Made by a program: the position numbers and the translations under genes. Under the pieces are notes generated by a model. That model did not search any database, was not told the DNA's origin, and worked only from the letters and a program-made list of their open reading frames with translations. From an uncultured Paracoccaceae bacterium (GTDB lineage Bacteria; Pseudomonadota; Alphaproteobacteria; Rhodobacterales; Rhodobacteraceae): a DNA stretch of 64,000 nucleotides. The DNA is taken from positions 1 to 64,000 of the forward strand of contig CANMPL010000002.1 of the NCBI GenBank assembly GCA_947499715.1, read 5' to 3'. Each line of letters opens with the position of its first letter. Position 1 is the first letter of the stretch. Of this stretch, positions 47,406 through 55,660 are shown piece by piece.

Positions 47406-48413
47406 CTATCCCCGGACGATGTCCGCCTTGGCAAAGGCATCGCGATCCGGCACCAGCGCGCGCCACAGCAGGGTCATGGTCGCATAGCCGTCGTCAATGG
47501 TTTCGACGTCGATATCGACGGTATCCAATACCATCGGCAATTGTTCGTCTGTGATGTGTGATTGCAGCGCCAGCCGCGCGCCGGGAAGGCGTAGGGTCAC
47601 AGTTGCCCTTTGGTGCGACACGCCGCTGATTTCGATGGTTTCGTCGCCCGCAAGGTAGGGCTCGATCTGCATGCCCAAGGGTGCTGCATTCCAGAAACCC
47701 AGATCGTAGTCCAATGGCATACGGGGGTGCCGATCCTGTTCCCATGCCGCATCAAAGGTGCCCGCTCGCGCCCGGCGCGGCAGCCAGCCTTTTGCCACAG
47801 GCATCGTGCCTTGAACCGACATGGGCACGAAGGGACGCGCGTCCATGAACTCTGCCAGCAATCCAATTTGCGGGGCGGACCATTCCGCGCGCTCATGGGC
47901 AGCCTCTTCGGTCATATAGCCCTGACCGGCGGGGTTTTGTTCGAAGAACTGCGTGTCTTCCCCGACCATGCAATTGCCGCCGTAGGCGTAGGCGTAGCTA
48001 AGCGGCACTTCGGTCACGGGGTCTGGTTGTGCCAGTTGCCAACGCCGCAGGTGTTTGCGCCAGATCGCCGGGCCGCGCACGTGAAACCCATAGGTCAAAA
48101 CATCCGGTATGGTGATTGAGACGGGCCAGTCGCGCCGCGGCGTGCCCTCAAGACTGCGGGCAGTGCCACGCAGGATGAGGTCAGTCTTTGGCTTGTGGGG
48201 CGCGATGTCTTGTTCGCGGATCAGGGCAGAGCTGCCGGGGTCATCCGCAAACTGATCGACCAGATCGAGCGCTGGCGGTTCCGGCATAGGGTGCGTGCCA
48301 TCCTTGGTCAGTTGAAACGCCGCTTTGGCGACGACCACGCCGACTTCGGTGTCGTCGGTGTGCCAATGGGCGAAGGCGAGATATGAAAGAGGAAGGGTGC
48401 TGGTGATGTCCAT
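47406..48413 (-). CDS. DUF2169 protein (T6SS cargo-locus), copy 1
   Basis: A 335-residue member of DUF2169, a family found beside VgrG/PAAR effector genes and believed to help load effectors (family knowledge). Seen here: GVVVAKAAFQL near residue 28, the YAYGGN signature (YAYAYGGNCMVGED), NPAGQGY and the RALVPD ending. It is divergent from the second copy and lies at the island's edge next to the E2 remnant. Confidence 0.85.
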   Translation of the reverse strand: MDITSTLPLSYLAFAHWHTDDTEVGVVVAKAAFQLTKDGTHPMPEPPALDLVDQFADDPGSSALIREQDIAPHKPKTDLILRGTARSLEGTPRRDWPVSITIPDVLTYGFHVRGPAIWRKHLRRWQLAQPDPVTEVPLSYAYAYGGNCMVGEDTQFFEQNPAGQGYMTEEAAHERAEWSAPQIGLLAEFMDARPFVPMSVQGTMPVAKGWLPRRARAGTFDAAWEQDRHPRMPLDYDLGFWNAAPLGMQIEPYLAGDETIEISGVSHQRATVTLRLPGARLALQSHITDEQLPMVLDTVDIDVETIDDGYATMTLLWRALVPDRDAFAKADIVRG

Positions 48414-48675
48414 CGGCTGTGTTCCAATTCCAAAACGTTGGATATTTGGTTTCGTTCGTGACAGCCCACGACCGCCCTCGCTACCTTGCCAAGGTCATGG
48501 GTAAATTCACAACCCAAAAGCCGATGATATGGCCAGAATTGGATGATGGGCCACGAGCGCCAAAACATCGGTCCTCAGCAGACTTGCGACAACAGGGGTT
48601 CGGCGGCTACCGTGGGCTTGCGTATCTGCGCGGTTTGATTTGTTTTATTCTGAAACACCTTTGTCGAGGTTATCC
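48414..48675 (+). promoter_or_regulatory. Divergent promoter region of the T6SS cargo island
   Basis: This gap lies between the two divergent DUF2169 genes and must drive both arms. It is more AT-rich than the genes. CCAA/TTGG inverted repeats occur at 48424-48444. No clear -24/-12 sigma-54 site was seen. GAGG at 48668-48671 serves the plus-strand gene. Confidence 0.4.
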
Positions 48676-49713
48676 ATGCTCCAACTCGTGAACCTGACCC
48701 AGCTTGCAAGCGAACGCGCTTTGCTGACGGCTGTGGATGGTCAGCACGCGCTGGTGGTGGTGGTCAAGGCGACGTTTGACCTCAAGACCGGCGCGCGCCC
48801 GCAGCTGTCCAAGGTGCAGGAACCCGTGATCGAAGCGCCGTTGTTTCTGGGCGAAGATCCAAATGCGACGATCCTGCGGGATGCTGAGCTGACGCTGGAC
48901 CATCCCGGAACGGATGTTGTGGTCAATGGTTGTGCCCATGCACCGGCAGGTCGGCCGGCATCGGTTGTTCTTGCCAGTGTTCAGGTCGGCCCGGTGCAGG
49001 CAAAAGCGCAGGTGACCGGCCCGCGCAATTGGGTGCGCGGTCTGCTCGGCGTGGTGCCCGATACGCCTGCCACGTTCGAAAAGATGCCGATCACATACGA
49101 AAATGCATTTGGTGGCGGGCAAGAGACGGATCAGGGGCGCATCTGGGATATGCGCAACCCCGCAGGCAGCGGATTTGCAAGCGATCCCGGTCTGTTGATT
49201 GGCACCCCCGCGCCAACGGTCGAGGATCCCGATAGCCCCGTGACCCGCGCAACCGCGAAAGCCAATGTGCCGATTGCAGGCTTTTCGGCACAGCCCGTCA
49301 CATGGACCCCAAGGCGCGATCTGGGCGGCACCTATGATGCCGCATGGCAGGACACACGTATGCCGTTTTGGCCCGACGATGTGCAGCCCGGCTATTTCCG
49401 CGTCGCCACACCCGCGCTGCAATCCCAGACGGTCCTGCAAGGGCACGAGCAAGTGCGCCTGCGCAACATGACGCCAGAGGGCCTGATGGAGTTCCGCTTG
49501 CCGCGGTTGATCCCAACGGTGCGGACGCAATCAGCGGGGCGCTGGTCGCAGCAAGAGGTCAACTTGCGGCGCGTGATCATCGAACCTGACCTTGGCAAGC
49601 TGGTGATGATGTGGCGCTCTGTTTGCCTGTGCGGTGCGGATGGGCGCAAAATCAAACGCATCTCGGTCGATCAAAAGCGGATTGTCCGGGCAGACACCGG
49701 GGTCGCCGCATGA
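48676..49713 (+). CDS. DUF2169 protein (T6SS cargo-locus), copy 2
   Basis: A 345-residue second DUF2169 protein. VVVVKATFDLKTG, PITYENAFGGG, NPAGSGF and VTWTPRRDLGGTYDAAWQDT are the family marks. The start at 48676 (MLQLVNLTQLAS) follows GAGG. It overlaps the following ketosynthase-like gene as ATGA. Copy 1 is on the other strand with low overall similarity, so they are not a recent duplication. Confidence 0.87.
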   Translation: MLQLVNLTQLASERALLTAVDGQHALVVVVKATFDLKTGARPQLSKVQEPVIEAPLFLGEDPNATILRDAELTLDHPGTDVVVNGCAHAPAGRPASVVLASVQVGPVQAKAQVTGPRNWVRGLLGVVPDTPATFEKMPITYENAFGGGQETDQGRIWDMRNPAGSGFASDPGLLIGTPAPTVEDPDSPVTRATAKANVPIAGFSAQPVTWTPRRDLGGTYDAAWQDTRMPFWPDDVQPGYFRVATPALQSQTVLQGHEQVRLRNMTPEGLMEFRLPRLIPTVRTQSAGRWSQQEVNLRRVIIEPDLGKLVMMWRSVCLCGADGRKIKRISVDQKRIVRADTGVAA

Positions 49714-50759
49714 CGGGGGCGGTTTACCTTGTTGGGGCAGGGGCAGTGACCTCTGTCGGAATTGGGCTGCCAGCGGTGATGGCCGCCTTGCATGCGCAGA
49801 TCAATCAGTTCCGCCAAAGCGCGCGGTTTCCAAGTGTCATGACCGGACAACCCTTAATCCTTGCGCGATTGGAAAGCGACGACCCGGATGCATCCGACCT
49901 GACCCGGTTGCGCCAAATGGCGCTTTTGGCTGCGACGGAATGTGCAGCGGTGATCGAAGGCGCCACACCTGTCCCGGTTTTCCTGTCTGTTCCGCCCGAG
50001 CGTCCCGGCTGGGGCGAGGCAGAGATCGCGCGGCTATCGGGCGAAATCCTGTCGATGCTGCCGACCCCCGCAGACGTTGATCGCAGCCGCATGGTGGCAA
50101 CCGGCCATCACGGCGGGCTTGCGATGATGGCCGAAGCCGCAGCCCTGATCGCGCAGGGCGAGGCGCAGCTTTGCCTTGTCGGTGGGGTCGAAAGCCCTGG
50201 CCAACCCGCGCTTGATTGGCTGGACCGTCAGGGCCGCCTTAAGGGTGAAGACACGCCAACAGGTCTTGTGCCGGGCGAGGGCGCGGGCTTTGTCCTGCTG
50301 GCCAGCGAAGCCTTTGTTGCCGCCAACCCGACACTGCCGCATGTCGTTTTGCAGGCGGCCGCGCAGGCCGAGGAACCAAGCCCGTGGTACGATGGCAAAC
50401 CCAATACCGGCGACGGGTTGAGCCAGGTCCTCAGGCAGGTTTTGCCGACAAAGGACAGTCGCGCCGACGTAACCTATTGCGACCAAAACGGAGAAACCTG
50501 GCGGACCGAAGAATGGTCCACCGCCTATCTGCGCACTGGCGCAAGCCATGGTCATCCGCTGGACCTGCGCCACCCTGCCGATTGCTGGGGTGATGTTGGT
50601 GCCGCCTCTGGTCCGCTGCTTGCCGCCATGGCCTGGAGCGATCTGAACGACGCCCCAGCCGAAGGCCCGCACAGCGCGCTTGTCTATTGCGCCTCTGACA
50701 CCAATCCATTTCGAAGTGCCGTCTTGCTTGCCAAGCACGGCCCAACCGCAAAGGTCTGA
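49710..50759 (+). CDS. Ketosynthase/thiolase-fold protein of T6SS loci, degenerate active site
   Basis: A 349-residue protein with the condensing-enzyme fold: AVYLVGAGAVTSVGIG at the start, MMAEAAALIAQGEAQLCLVG after the nucleophile elbow, and PGEGAGFVLLAS later. The nucleophile position, normally ACSS-like, reads VATGHHGG (about 129-136) without cysteine, so it is probably not a synthase. Similar proteins accompany DUF2169 and PAAR-like genes in many T6SS cargo clusters; role unknown. Start fixed by the ATGA overlap. Confidence 0.78.
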   Translation: MTGAVYLVGAGAVTSVGIGLPAVMAALHAQINQFRQSARFPSVMTGQPLILARLESDDPDASDLTRLRQMALLAATECAAVIEGATPVPVFLSVPPERPGWGEAEIARLSGEILSMLPTPADVDRSRMVATGHHGGLAMMAEAAALIAQGEAQLCLVGGVESPGQPALDWLDRQGRLKGEDTPTGLVPGEGAGFVLLASEAFVAANPTLPHVVLQAAAQAEEPSPWYDGKPNTGDGLSQVLRQVLPTKDSRADVTYCDQNGETWRTEEWSTAYLRTGASHGHPLDLRHPADCWGDVGAASGPLLAAMAWSDLNDAPAEGPHSALVYCASDTNPFRSAVLLAKHGPTAKV

Positions 50760-50762
50760 CCG

Positions 50763-51284
50763 ATGATCCCAACCGTCAATGTCAACAAACTGACCGTGGT
50801 CCACAAACAAAGCGATGGCGTGATCATTTGCGGCCCGCCTGATGTGTGCAAGACGCCATCGCCCGGCGGTCCGGTGCCGATCCCTTATCCCAACATCGCG
50901 ATGTCAAAGCATCTGGTCAAAGGCACAAAGACCGTCAAAGCTGACGGGCAGGCGATTGCGCTGAAGACCTCGGAATTCGCGACCAGCACCGGTGATGAAG
51001 CGGGATCCGCCGGTGGTGGGGTTGTGTCCGGTGTCATCAAGGGCAAGGCAAAATTCATCAACTACAGTTTTGATGTAAAGGCCGAAGGCAAGAACGTCGC
51101 CCGCCTGAGCGACCCGATGACGATGAACGGCAATGCCCCCAACACGATGGGCCCGGCAGAGCTTCAGGGCAATTTGACCGGGCTTGGCGATATCGAAGAG
51201 ATCCTTTGCCGGATCTTTTGCTGGTGCGACGCGGGCAATGATGGCGGCGATTTCGTCGAATTCTTCCCTGAGAATTCGGCGTGA
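50763..51284 (+). CDS. DUF4150 PAAR-like protein
   Basis: A 173-residue PAAR-like (Tox-PAAR) protein expected to cap the VgrG spike and carry an effector. The N-terminus reads VNVNKLTVVHKQSDG, then CKTPSPGGPVPIPYPNIAMS, and a C-terminal DPMTMNGNAPN. After the PAAR domain only a short tail (EEILCRIFCWCDAGNDGG) follows, so the toxic activity is likely in the next gene. It begins three bases after the ketosynthase-like gene. Confidence 0.87.
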   Translation: MIPTVNVNKLTVVHKQSDGVIICGPPDVCKTPSPGGPVPIPYPNIAMSKHLVKGTKTVKADGQAIALKTSEFATSTGDEAGSAGGGVVSGVIKGKAKFINYSFDVKAEGKNVARLSDPMTMNGNAPNTMGPAELQGNLTGLGDIEEILCRIFCWCDAGNDGGDFVEFFPENSA

Positions 51285-51303
51285 GTGAAGGGGTGCTGAT
51301 GCA

Positions 51304-52149
51304 ATGACGGATAAGGAAAAGTGCTTTGAAGAGGCCGCCGATGCCTTTCAGAATGCGACAGGTCAGGATCTTGGGCTAGAGCACCAGAAACCGTGGCGCT
51401 TGTTGCAAGACGGCACATGGGAGCGCGGCACCAGTTGGTGGTCAACGGTCAATTCGTATCTGACCGGCAATGCCGCCCAGATCCGCAGGCCGGACCTTAC
51501 CATCAATGGCGACACGGTAGTCGATCTGAAATTCACCCGCTCTGACGGCACTGTTGACGACTGGTCGCGGCGACCGGGGCAGGGCAATGGCGAATTGCAG
51601 CGGGACGACTACAACGACATCAATCGCCAGCATAATCCCGACTTTGACAACGACGACCCCAAGCTCGACCCTGATACCTGTCAATGCGAAGGCCGTGGTG
51701 CCAACCCGGTTGGTATCGAAGTGCCCGCCCTTGATCCCTTTGGCATGCCGCAGATGGGCGGCGTTGGCATCCCGCGCGGTGCGCCGGGCACGGCCCCCGT
51801 CCGCGTGCCGGGCGGGACCGGTATCCCGATCCGGGTGCCGTCCTCGGAACGCTACAAGGACGATATCAAGGGCGCTGACCTGCGGGCAGAGCGGCTATTG
51901 GATCTTGATGTCAAATCCTTCAACTGGGCGCATGATGGCGCACCAGAGGTGGGCCTGATCGCAGAGGAGGTCAGCGCCGTTGTCCCAGAGCTGTATTATC
52001 AGGACGGCGCATTCAGTGGGATCAAGGCGGCGCAATTGCCGTTCTATCTGCTTGAATTGCTCAAGACCCAGCAATCCCAAATCGCAGAGCTGACGGCGAA
52101 AGTCGCGACGTTGGAAGGTAATAAGGCGGGGCCTGATGACGACGATTGA
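51304..52149 (+). CDS. Putative T6SS nuclease effector with C-terminal S74 self-cleaving chaperone domain
   Basis: A 281-residue protein. Residues about 1-125 look like a PD-(D/E)xK (VRR-NUC-like) nuclease: RRPDLTI (Asp64), VVDLKFTR (Asp74, Lys76), then ELQRDDYNDIN (Gln99). A Gly/Pro-rich linker follows (about 126-178). Residues about 180-275 form a peptidase S74 intramolecular chaperone domain: SSERYKDDIK, with Ser181 and Lys185 as the probable cleavage dyad, DVKSFNWAHDG, EVGLIAEEVSAVVPEL, and a C-terminal coiled coil. Cleavage before Ser181 would free the nuclease part. The end overlaps the immunity-like gene by 14 bases. Domain calls are from motif reading. Confidence 0.75.
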   Translation: MTDKEKCFEEAADAFQNATGQDLGLEHQKPWRLLQDGTWERGTSWWSTVNSYLTGNAAQIRRPDLTINGDTVVDLKFTRSDGTVDDWSRRPGQGNGELQRDDYNDINRQHNPDFDNDDPKLDPDTCQCEGRGANPVGIEVPALDPFGMPQMGGVGIPRGAPGTAPVRVPGGTGIPIRVPSSERYKDDIKGADLRAERLLDLDVKSFNWAHDGAPEVGLIAEEVSAVVPELYYQDGAFSGIKAAQLPFYLLELLKTQQSQIAELTAKVATLEGNKAGPDDDD

Positions 52150-53179
52150 CCAACTTCAAGCGCTCCAGATCAAGGCCGAAGGAACAACGCTGCTGACGCC
52201 CTGTGTGTCGTGCACGTTCTATTTCGATCATGTTGATCCCGCCGTTCTGCGCGATCTGGCCGATCAGGCGATGGCGGCGCTTGATGGGCATTTGGCCCAT
52301 TTCGTGACAGGCACCATGCGCCGTTTTGCCAAGCGCAATGCCAAGGCGGACGCTGTCTTTGGTGCGCTTTTTGACCGCCCCCGCGTTGGTGCGCGAAACT
52401 GGCTGCAAATGCGGGCCGCTGGCCACGGCGAAGGTGTCAGCAGCGCAGAGCTTGCCATCACCTACAAGATGCTTCCGCCGTTGCCCGTCACACCAGAGGA
52501 CACCGCAGCGGCCATTGCCGCCAACAAACAGAAGTACGAGGTCGACGGCGCGATCTTTATGCCGATGCTGTCGTCGATCTCTGTCTCCTTCCCGCTGGAT
52601 CATCCGCTTGCCCAACCGGATGCGCTGATCGCTTGGGTGCAGGGCCTCGCTTGTGTCAACACCCCCGGTTTTGTCAGCGGTCATGCGGGCTATGCGCTGA
52701 AAGCCGACACCGAAGTGGGGTCACGCGAATTGCGCCGGGCGATGGATAGCGGGCTGGCGGCAACGCTGGCGCGGCATCCCGGCTTTGATTACGAGGTTTA
52801 CGGCAGCGTGGCGACGCATCTTTTGAAATATTGGCCGGGCCATCCGTGGTTCCTGCCGCGCTTCAAACGTGCGCAATGGTTGACGTTTACGCGTGACGTC
52901 ATGCTGAACGAACTTTGCGGCGGACGTGACACGGTGACGGCCACATTGGCAACGGATACAGCCATAAAGGTCCATGATCTGGGCGACGGCCTGATGATTC
53001 AAGCCGGTGATGCACCGCAGATTGGCGAGGTCACCACCGGGGATCTTTTGCCCAGCTACCGCCATGTCGCCAAGACCCTTGCAGCCGCCCGCCTGCCGAA
53101 ATTCAAAAGCAACGACCGCTTTTTCAATCAAGACGCCGCAACCGCGTGGTTAGAGGCATTCGAGCGCGATTATGATTGA
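52136..53179 (+). CDS. TsiV/DUF3396-type T6SS immunity protein
   Basis: A 347-residue cytoplasmic protein. The DUF3396 pattern is seen in TPGFVSGHAGYAL, the LPRFKRAQWLTFTRDVMLNE segment, DLGDGLMIQAGDAPQIGEV and LLPSYRHVAKTLAAARLP. This family is known as immunity for VRR-NUC-type T6SS nucleases, which supports the nuclease call for the gene before it. Start codon inside the effector gene means the toxin and antidote are made together. Confidence 0.8.
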   Translation: MTTIDQLQALQIKAEGTTLLTPCVSCTFYFDHVDPAVLRDLADQAMAALDGHLAHFVTGTMRRFAKRNAKADAVFGALFDRPRVGARNWLQMRAAGHGEGVSSAELAITYKMLPPLPVTPEDTAAAIAANKQKYEVDGAIFMPMLSSISVSFPLDHPLAQPDALIAWVQGLACVNTPGFVSGHAGYALKADTEVGSRELRRAMDSGLAATLARHPGFDYEVYGSVATHLLKYWPGHPWFLPRFKRAQWLTFTRDVMLNELCGGRDTVTATLATDTAIKVHDLGDGLMIQAGDAPQIGEVTTGDLLPSYRHVAKTLAAARLPKFKSNDRFFNQDAATAWLEAFERDYD

Positions 53180-53957
53180 ATTTCCCGCACCCTCCGACAC
53201 GTTTCGCTTTGCCGTTGATCCCGCGCAGGCCACGACGTTTCGGATTGTCGCGCAGGGACCGGGCGTGCCCCTCTTTGAAGACAACATCTCAACGCAACCC
53301 GATGATCCATTTGAGGTGACACCCGACCCGGTTGCCTTTCTCGCCGCCTGTGTGGCCAAGGGCTATTTTGTGCCAAGGGATCCCGGTGGCCCGCCCCCAT
53401 TGCTTCAGGTCGACAGCGCGGAATTCATTGAGGCAAAGGCGCGACAGAATTGGATGGTCTCCGCCACCAACCTGCATCCGGGGATGTTCAAGGTCTTGGC
53501 CAATATGCTGGTCGCGCGGGGGCTGACGCATCTGGCCTTTCTCGCCGTGCCGGATGCCGTCCTTGCGCCAAATGGGCCGCTTGATCTGCCATTTCCACCG
53601 CTGCCGAAAGACATGCGCTTTGCCGTCGACTATAAGCGCCCGCAGATGACGGGGCGTGATCGCAGCGTTGAAATTGTCTTTCAAGCCCCGCCTGATGATG
53701 CTGTTCTGGACGGGCTTTATGCGATGCTGGCGGATTGGGGAAAGCTAGCGCTTTTGGGTGGTTATCCACGCAAGGGCCAAAGCCCGCTGGCCAGCGGACT
53801 GGTGCCAGAGGTCGCGCTGATGACCGAACCCTTGGTTCTTTTGCAAAGCATTGATGTGGCCTTTGCCTGCGATGAGGCCGCCTTTGCCCCGATCATCAGC
53901 TACCTTCATAGCGGTGCCGGCAAGTCCGCCCCCGTCGCCCATGTTAAGATCCGATAG
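53172..53957 (+). CDS. Unknown protein of the T6SS island, 261 aa
   Basis: I do not recognise it. There is no signal peptide or membrane segment. It is acidic, rich in Pro/Phe, with DLPFPPLPKDMRFAVDY in the middle and a C-terminal QSIDVAFACDEAAFAPIISY. It overlaps the TsiV-like gene by eight bases (tight coupling). It could be a second immunity or adaptor protein; position is the only argument. Confidence 0.7.
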   Translation: MIEFPAPSDTFRFAVDPAQATTFRIVAQGPGVPLFEDNISTQPDDPFEVTPDPVAFLAACVAKGYFVPRDPGGPPPLLQVDSAEFIEAKARQNWMVSATNLHPGMFKVLANMLVARGLTHLAFLAVPDAVLAPNGPLDLPFPPLPKDMRFAVDYKRPQMTGRDRSVEIVFQAPPDDAVLDGLYAMLADWGKLALLGGYPRKGQSPLASGLVPEVALMTEPLVLLQSIDVAFACDEAAFAPIISYLHSGAGKSAPVAHVKIR

Positions 53958-53967
53958 GAGATTACAA

Positions 53968-54441
53968 ATGCCCGATACACAGACAAAGTCACCTCAGACC
54001 AGCCACGCACGATCCGAGAGGTTAGTGCAGGGTGTCGTGATCCTGCGCATCGCTGGATTGACCAAAACCGCGGCGACCATTCGTAACGAAAGCGGGCAGG
54101 ATCTGAACGCCGCCAGCCTGGTTCCGGTGGATGATCTATCCGTTGGCGATGAGGTGGCGGTGATGTTTGAGGCTGGCGATCCCGGTCGACCGGTGATAAT
54201 GGGGCGCATGGCGCATCAACGCACGGAGGCACCGACGCTTGACCCCAGCGCTGATCCATTTGTGGTGACGACAGGGGCAGAGCAGACCGTGATCTCTCAT
54301 CCGCGCAAACTGCGGCTGAAGTGCGGGAAGGCGGCGATTACGCTGACGGCGGACGGTCGTGTGGAACTCAGCGGGGATTATGTGCTGAGCACTGCCAAAG
54401 GCACCAACCGGATCGCCGGGGCCTCGGTCAAGATCAACTAG
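53968..54441 (+). CDS. DUF6484-type protein of T6SS cargo loci
   Basis: A 157-residue protein. SERLVQGVVILRIAGL, LVPVDDLSVGDEVAVMFEAG with GDPGRPVIMGRM, then CGKAAITLTADGRVELSGDY and a final beta-rich stretch. The last 60 residues resemble the beta-prism repeats of VgrG tails (GKAAITLTADG), so it may pack against the spike. AGGAG precedes the ATG at 53968. Confidence 0.7.
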   Translation: MPDTQTKSPQTSHARSERLVQGVVILRIAGLTKTAATIRNESGQDLNAASLVPVDDLSVGDEVAVMFEAGDPGRPVIMGRMAHQRTEAPTLDPSADPFVVTTGAEQTVISHPRKLRLKCGKAAITLTADGRVELSGDYVLSTAKGTNRIAGASVKIN

Positions 54442-54442
54442 A

Positions 54443-55642
54443 ATGTTTCCCACCGTCATCCCTCAGGTCATCGCACAACACGCAGCAGAGGTGCCCATTC
54501 TGCTGCACATGCGGGGCGCGTTATTGCAAAGCCCACAAGCGGACCTTTCAGACCTTTGTGCGCTGGACCAGCAGATCGCCGCCAACCTCAAGGGGCTTTC
54601 GCTGGCGGGGCAAATCGGTTGGGACCTGGCCCATGAACGCTTTGAAGAGGACCCCGATCCAAGCACGATCTTTGCGCTGGCCTACCTTGCTAATATCGGC
54701 GACCGCCGCGCGCGGGTGCCGGTCTTGATGGCGGCGCTGGGTGCGGATCACGCGCTGACAGAAGGGGCCGCACTTGGGCTCAGCTGGCATGGCGCAGAGA
54801 ATGTCCGCGCGCTTGCGATCCGGCTTTTGGATGGGGCGACACCGACGCACCACGCGCTTGCATTGGCCTGTTGCCTGCTGGTGGGTCACTACCCTGCGCA
54901 AGCTGTTTGCGATCATCTGGAGGGGCCGCCGCAGGTGCGCGTTTGGGCGTTGCGGCTGGCGGGCTGGGGCAATATCAGCGCCGCCGCGCCACAAGTTGCG
55001 TTACCGCTTTCGGACGATGATGACCCGTGCCGCCTCGCCCGCGCTATCGCAGCGGCCAAACTGGCCGCCGGGACAGAGTTTATGGCAACCTTGCAGGAAT
55101 TTGCGGCAGATCAGGGACCTGCTGGTGCTGCGGCGCGGATGATGCTGGGTGTCGCGTTGACAGCGGACGAAGCGCTAAACTGGGTTGCCGCCACCGATAG
55201 TGCCGCCAGCCCGGACCAAAAGATCGAAACCGCAGGCTACGCCGGACACCCGGCTCTTGTGCCTTGGCTTTTGGATTGCACGCAGCATGATGCTTTCAAA
55301 GACCCTGCAGAGGTCAGCATCGCGCAGATTACCGGGGTGCAATTGTCAGACCGGTTTGAGGATGACGTCCCCCCTGCAGCCGCGAACCCGTTTGATACCA
55401 CGGCTGTTGCCACCCCTAAAACCTACGAAGAAAAGGTGGCGGCATGGTGGTCACAAAGGCGTCTGCAAATGGCGGATAGTGCCCATATCAACGGCCAGCC
55501 CGTTGGACAGATGGACCTTGCCGAGGCTTTGGCGACCGCATCGCTTTGTGATCGCGGTTTGATCGCCTTGCGCGCGCGCAAAACATTTGGGGTGGTTCCG
55601 GCATGGCAATGTCATGCGCCGGGTTTCATCCAGCGCGGGTGA
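54443..55642 (+). CDS. HEAT-repeat-like protein of T6SS cargo loci (TIGR02270-like)
   Basis: A 399-residue soluble protein of helical repeats: IFALAYLANIGDRRARVPVL, EGAALGLSWHGAENVRALAI, QVRVWALRLAGWGN and so on. The order and the ending (LIALRARKTFGVVPAWQC) fit the TIGR02270 family that co-occurs with VgrG and DUF2169. It begins one base after the DUF6484 gene and ends the plus-strand arm, facing vgrG. Confidence 0.75.
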   Translation: MFPTVIPQVIAQHAAEVPILLHMRGALLQSPQADLSDLCALDQQIAANLKGLSLAGQIGWDLAHERFEEDPDPSTIFALAYLANIGDRRARVPVLMAALGADHALTEGAALGLSWHGAENVRALAIRLLDGATPTHHALALACCLLVGHYPAQAVCDHLEGPPQVRVWALRLAGWGNISAAAPQVALPLSDDDDPCRLARAIAAAKLAAGTEFMATLQEFAADQGPAGAAARMMLGVALTADEALNWVAATDSAASPDQKIETAGYAGHPALVPWLLDCTQHDAFKDPAEVSIAQITGVQLSDRFEDDVPPAAANPFDTTAVATPKTYEEKVAAWWSQRRLQMADSAHINGQPVGQMDLAEALATASLCDRGLIALRARKTFGVVPAWQCHAPGFIQRG

Positions 55643-55660
55643 TATTCAGACCTCCAAGGT

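Noticed and set aside
47260-47487. Intact 75-codon gene
   Set aside because: It is the shifted tail of the E2 remnant running into antisense of the DUF2169 gene.
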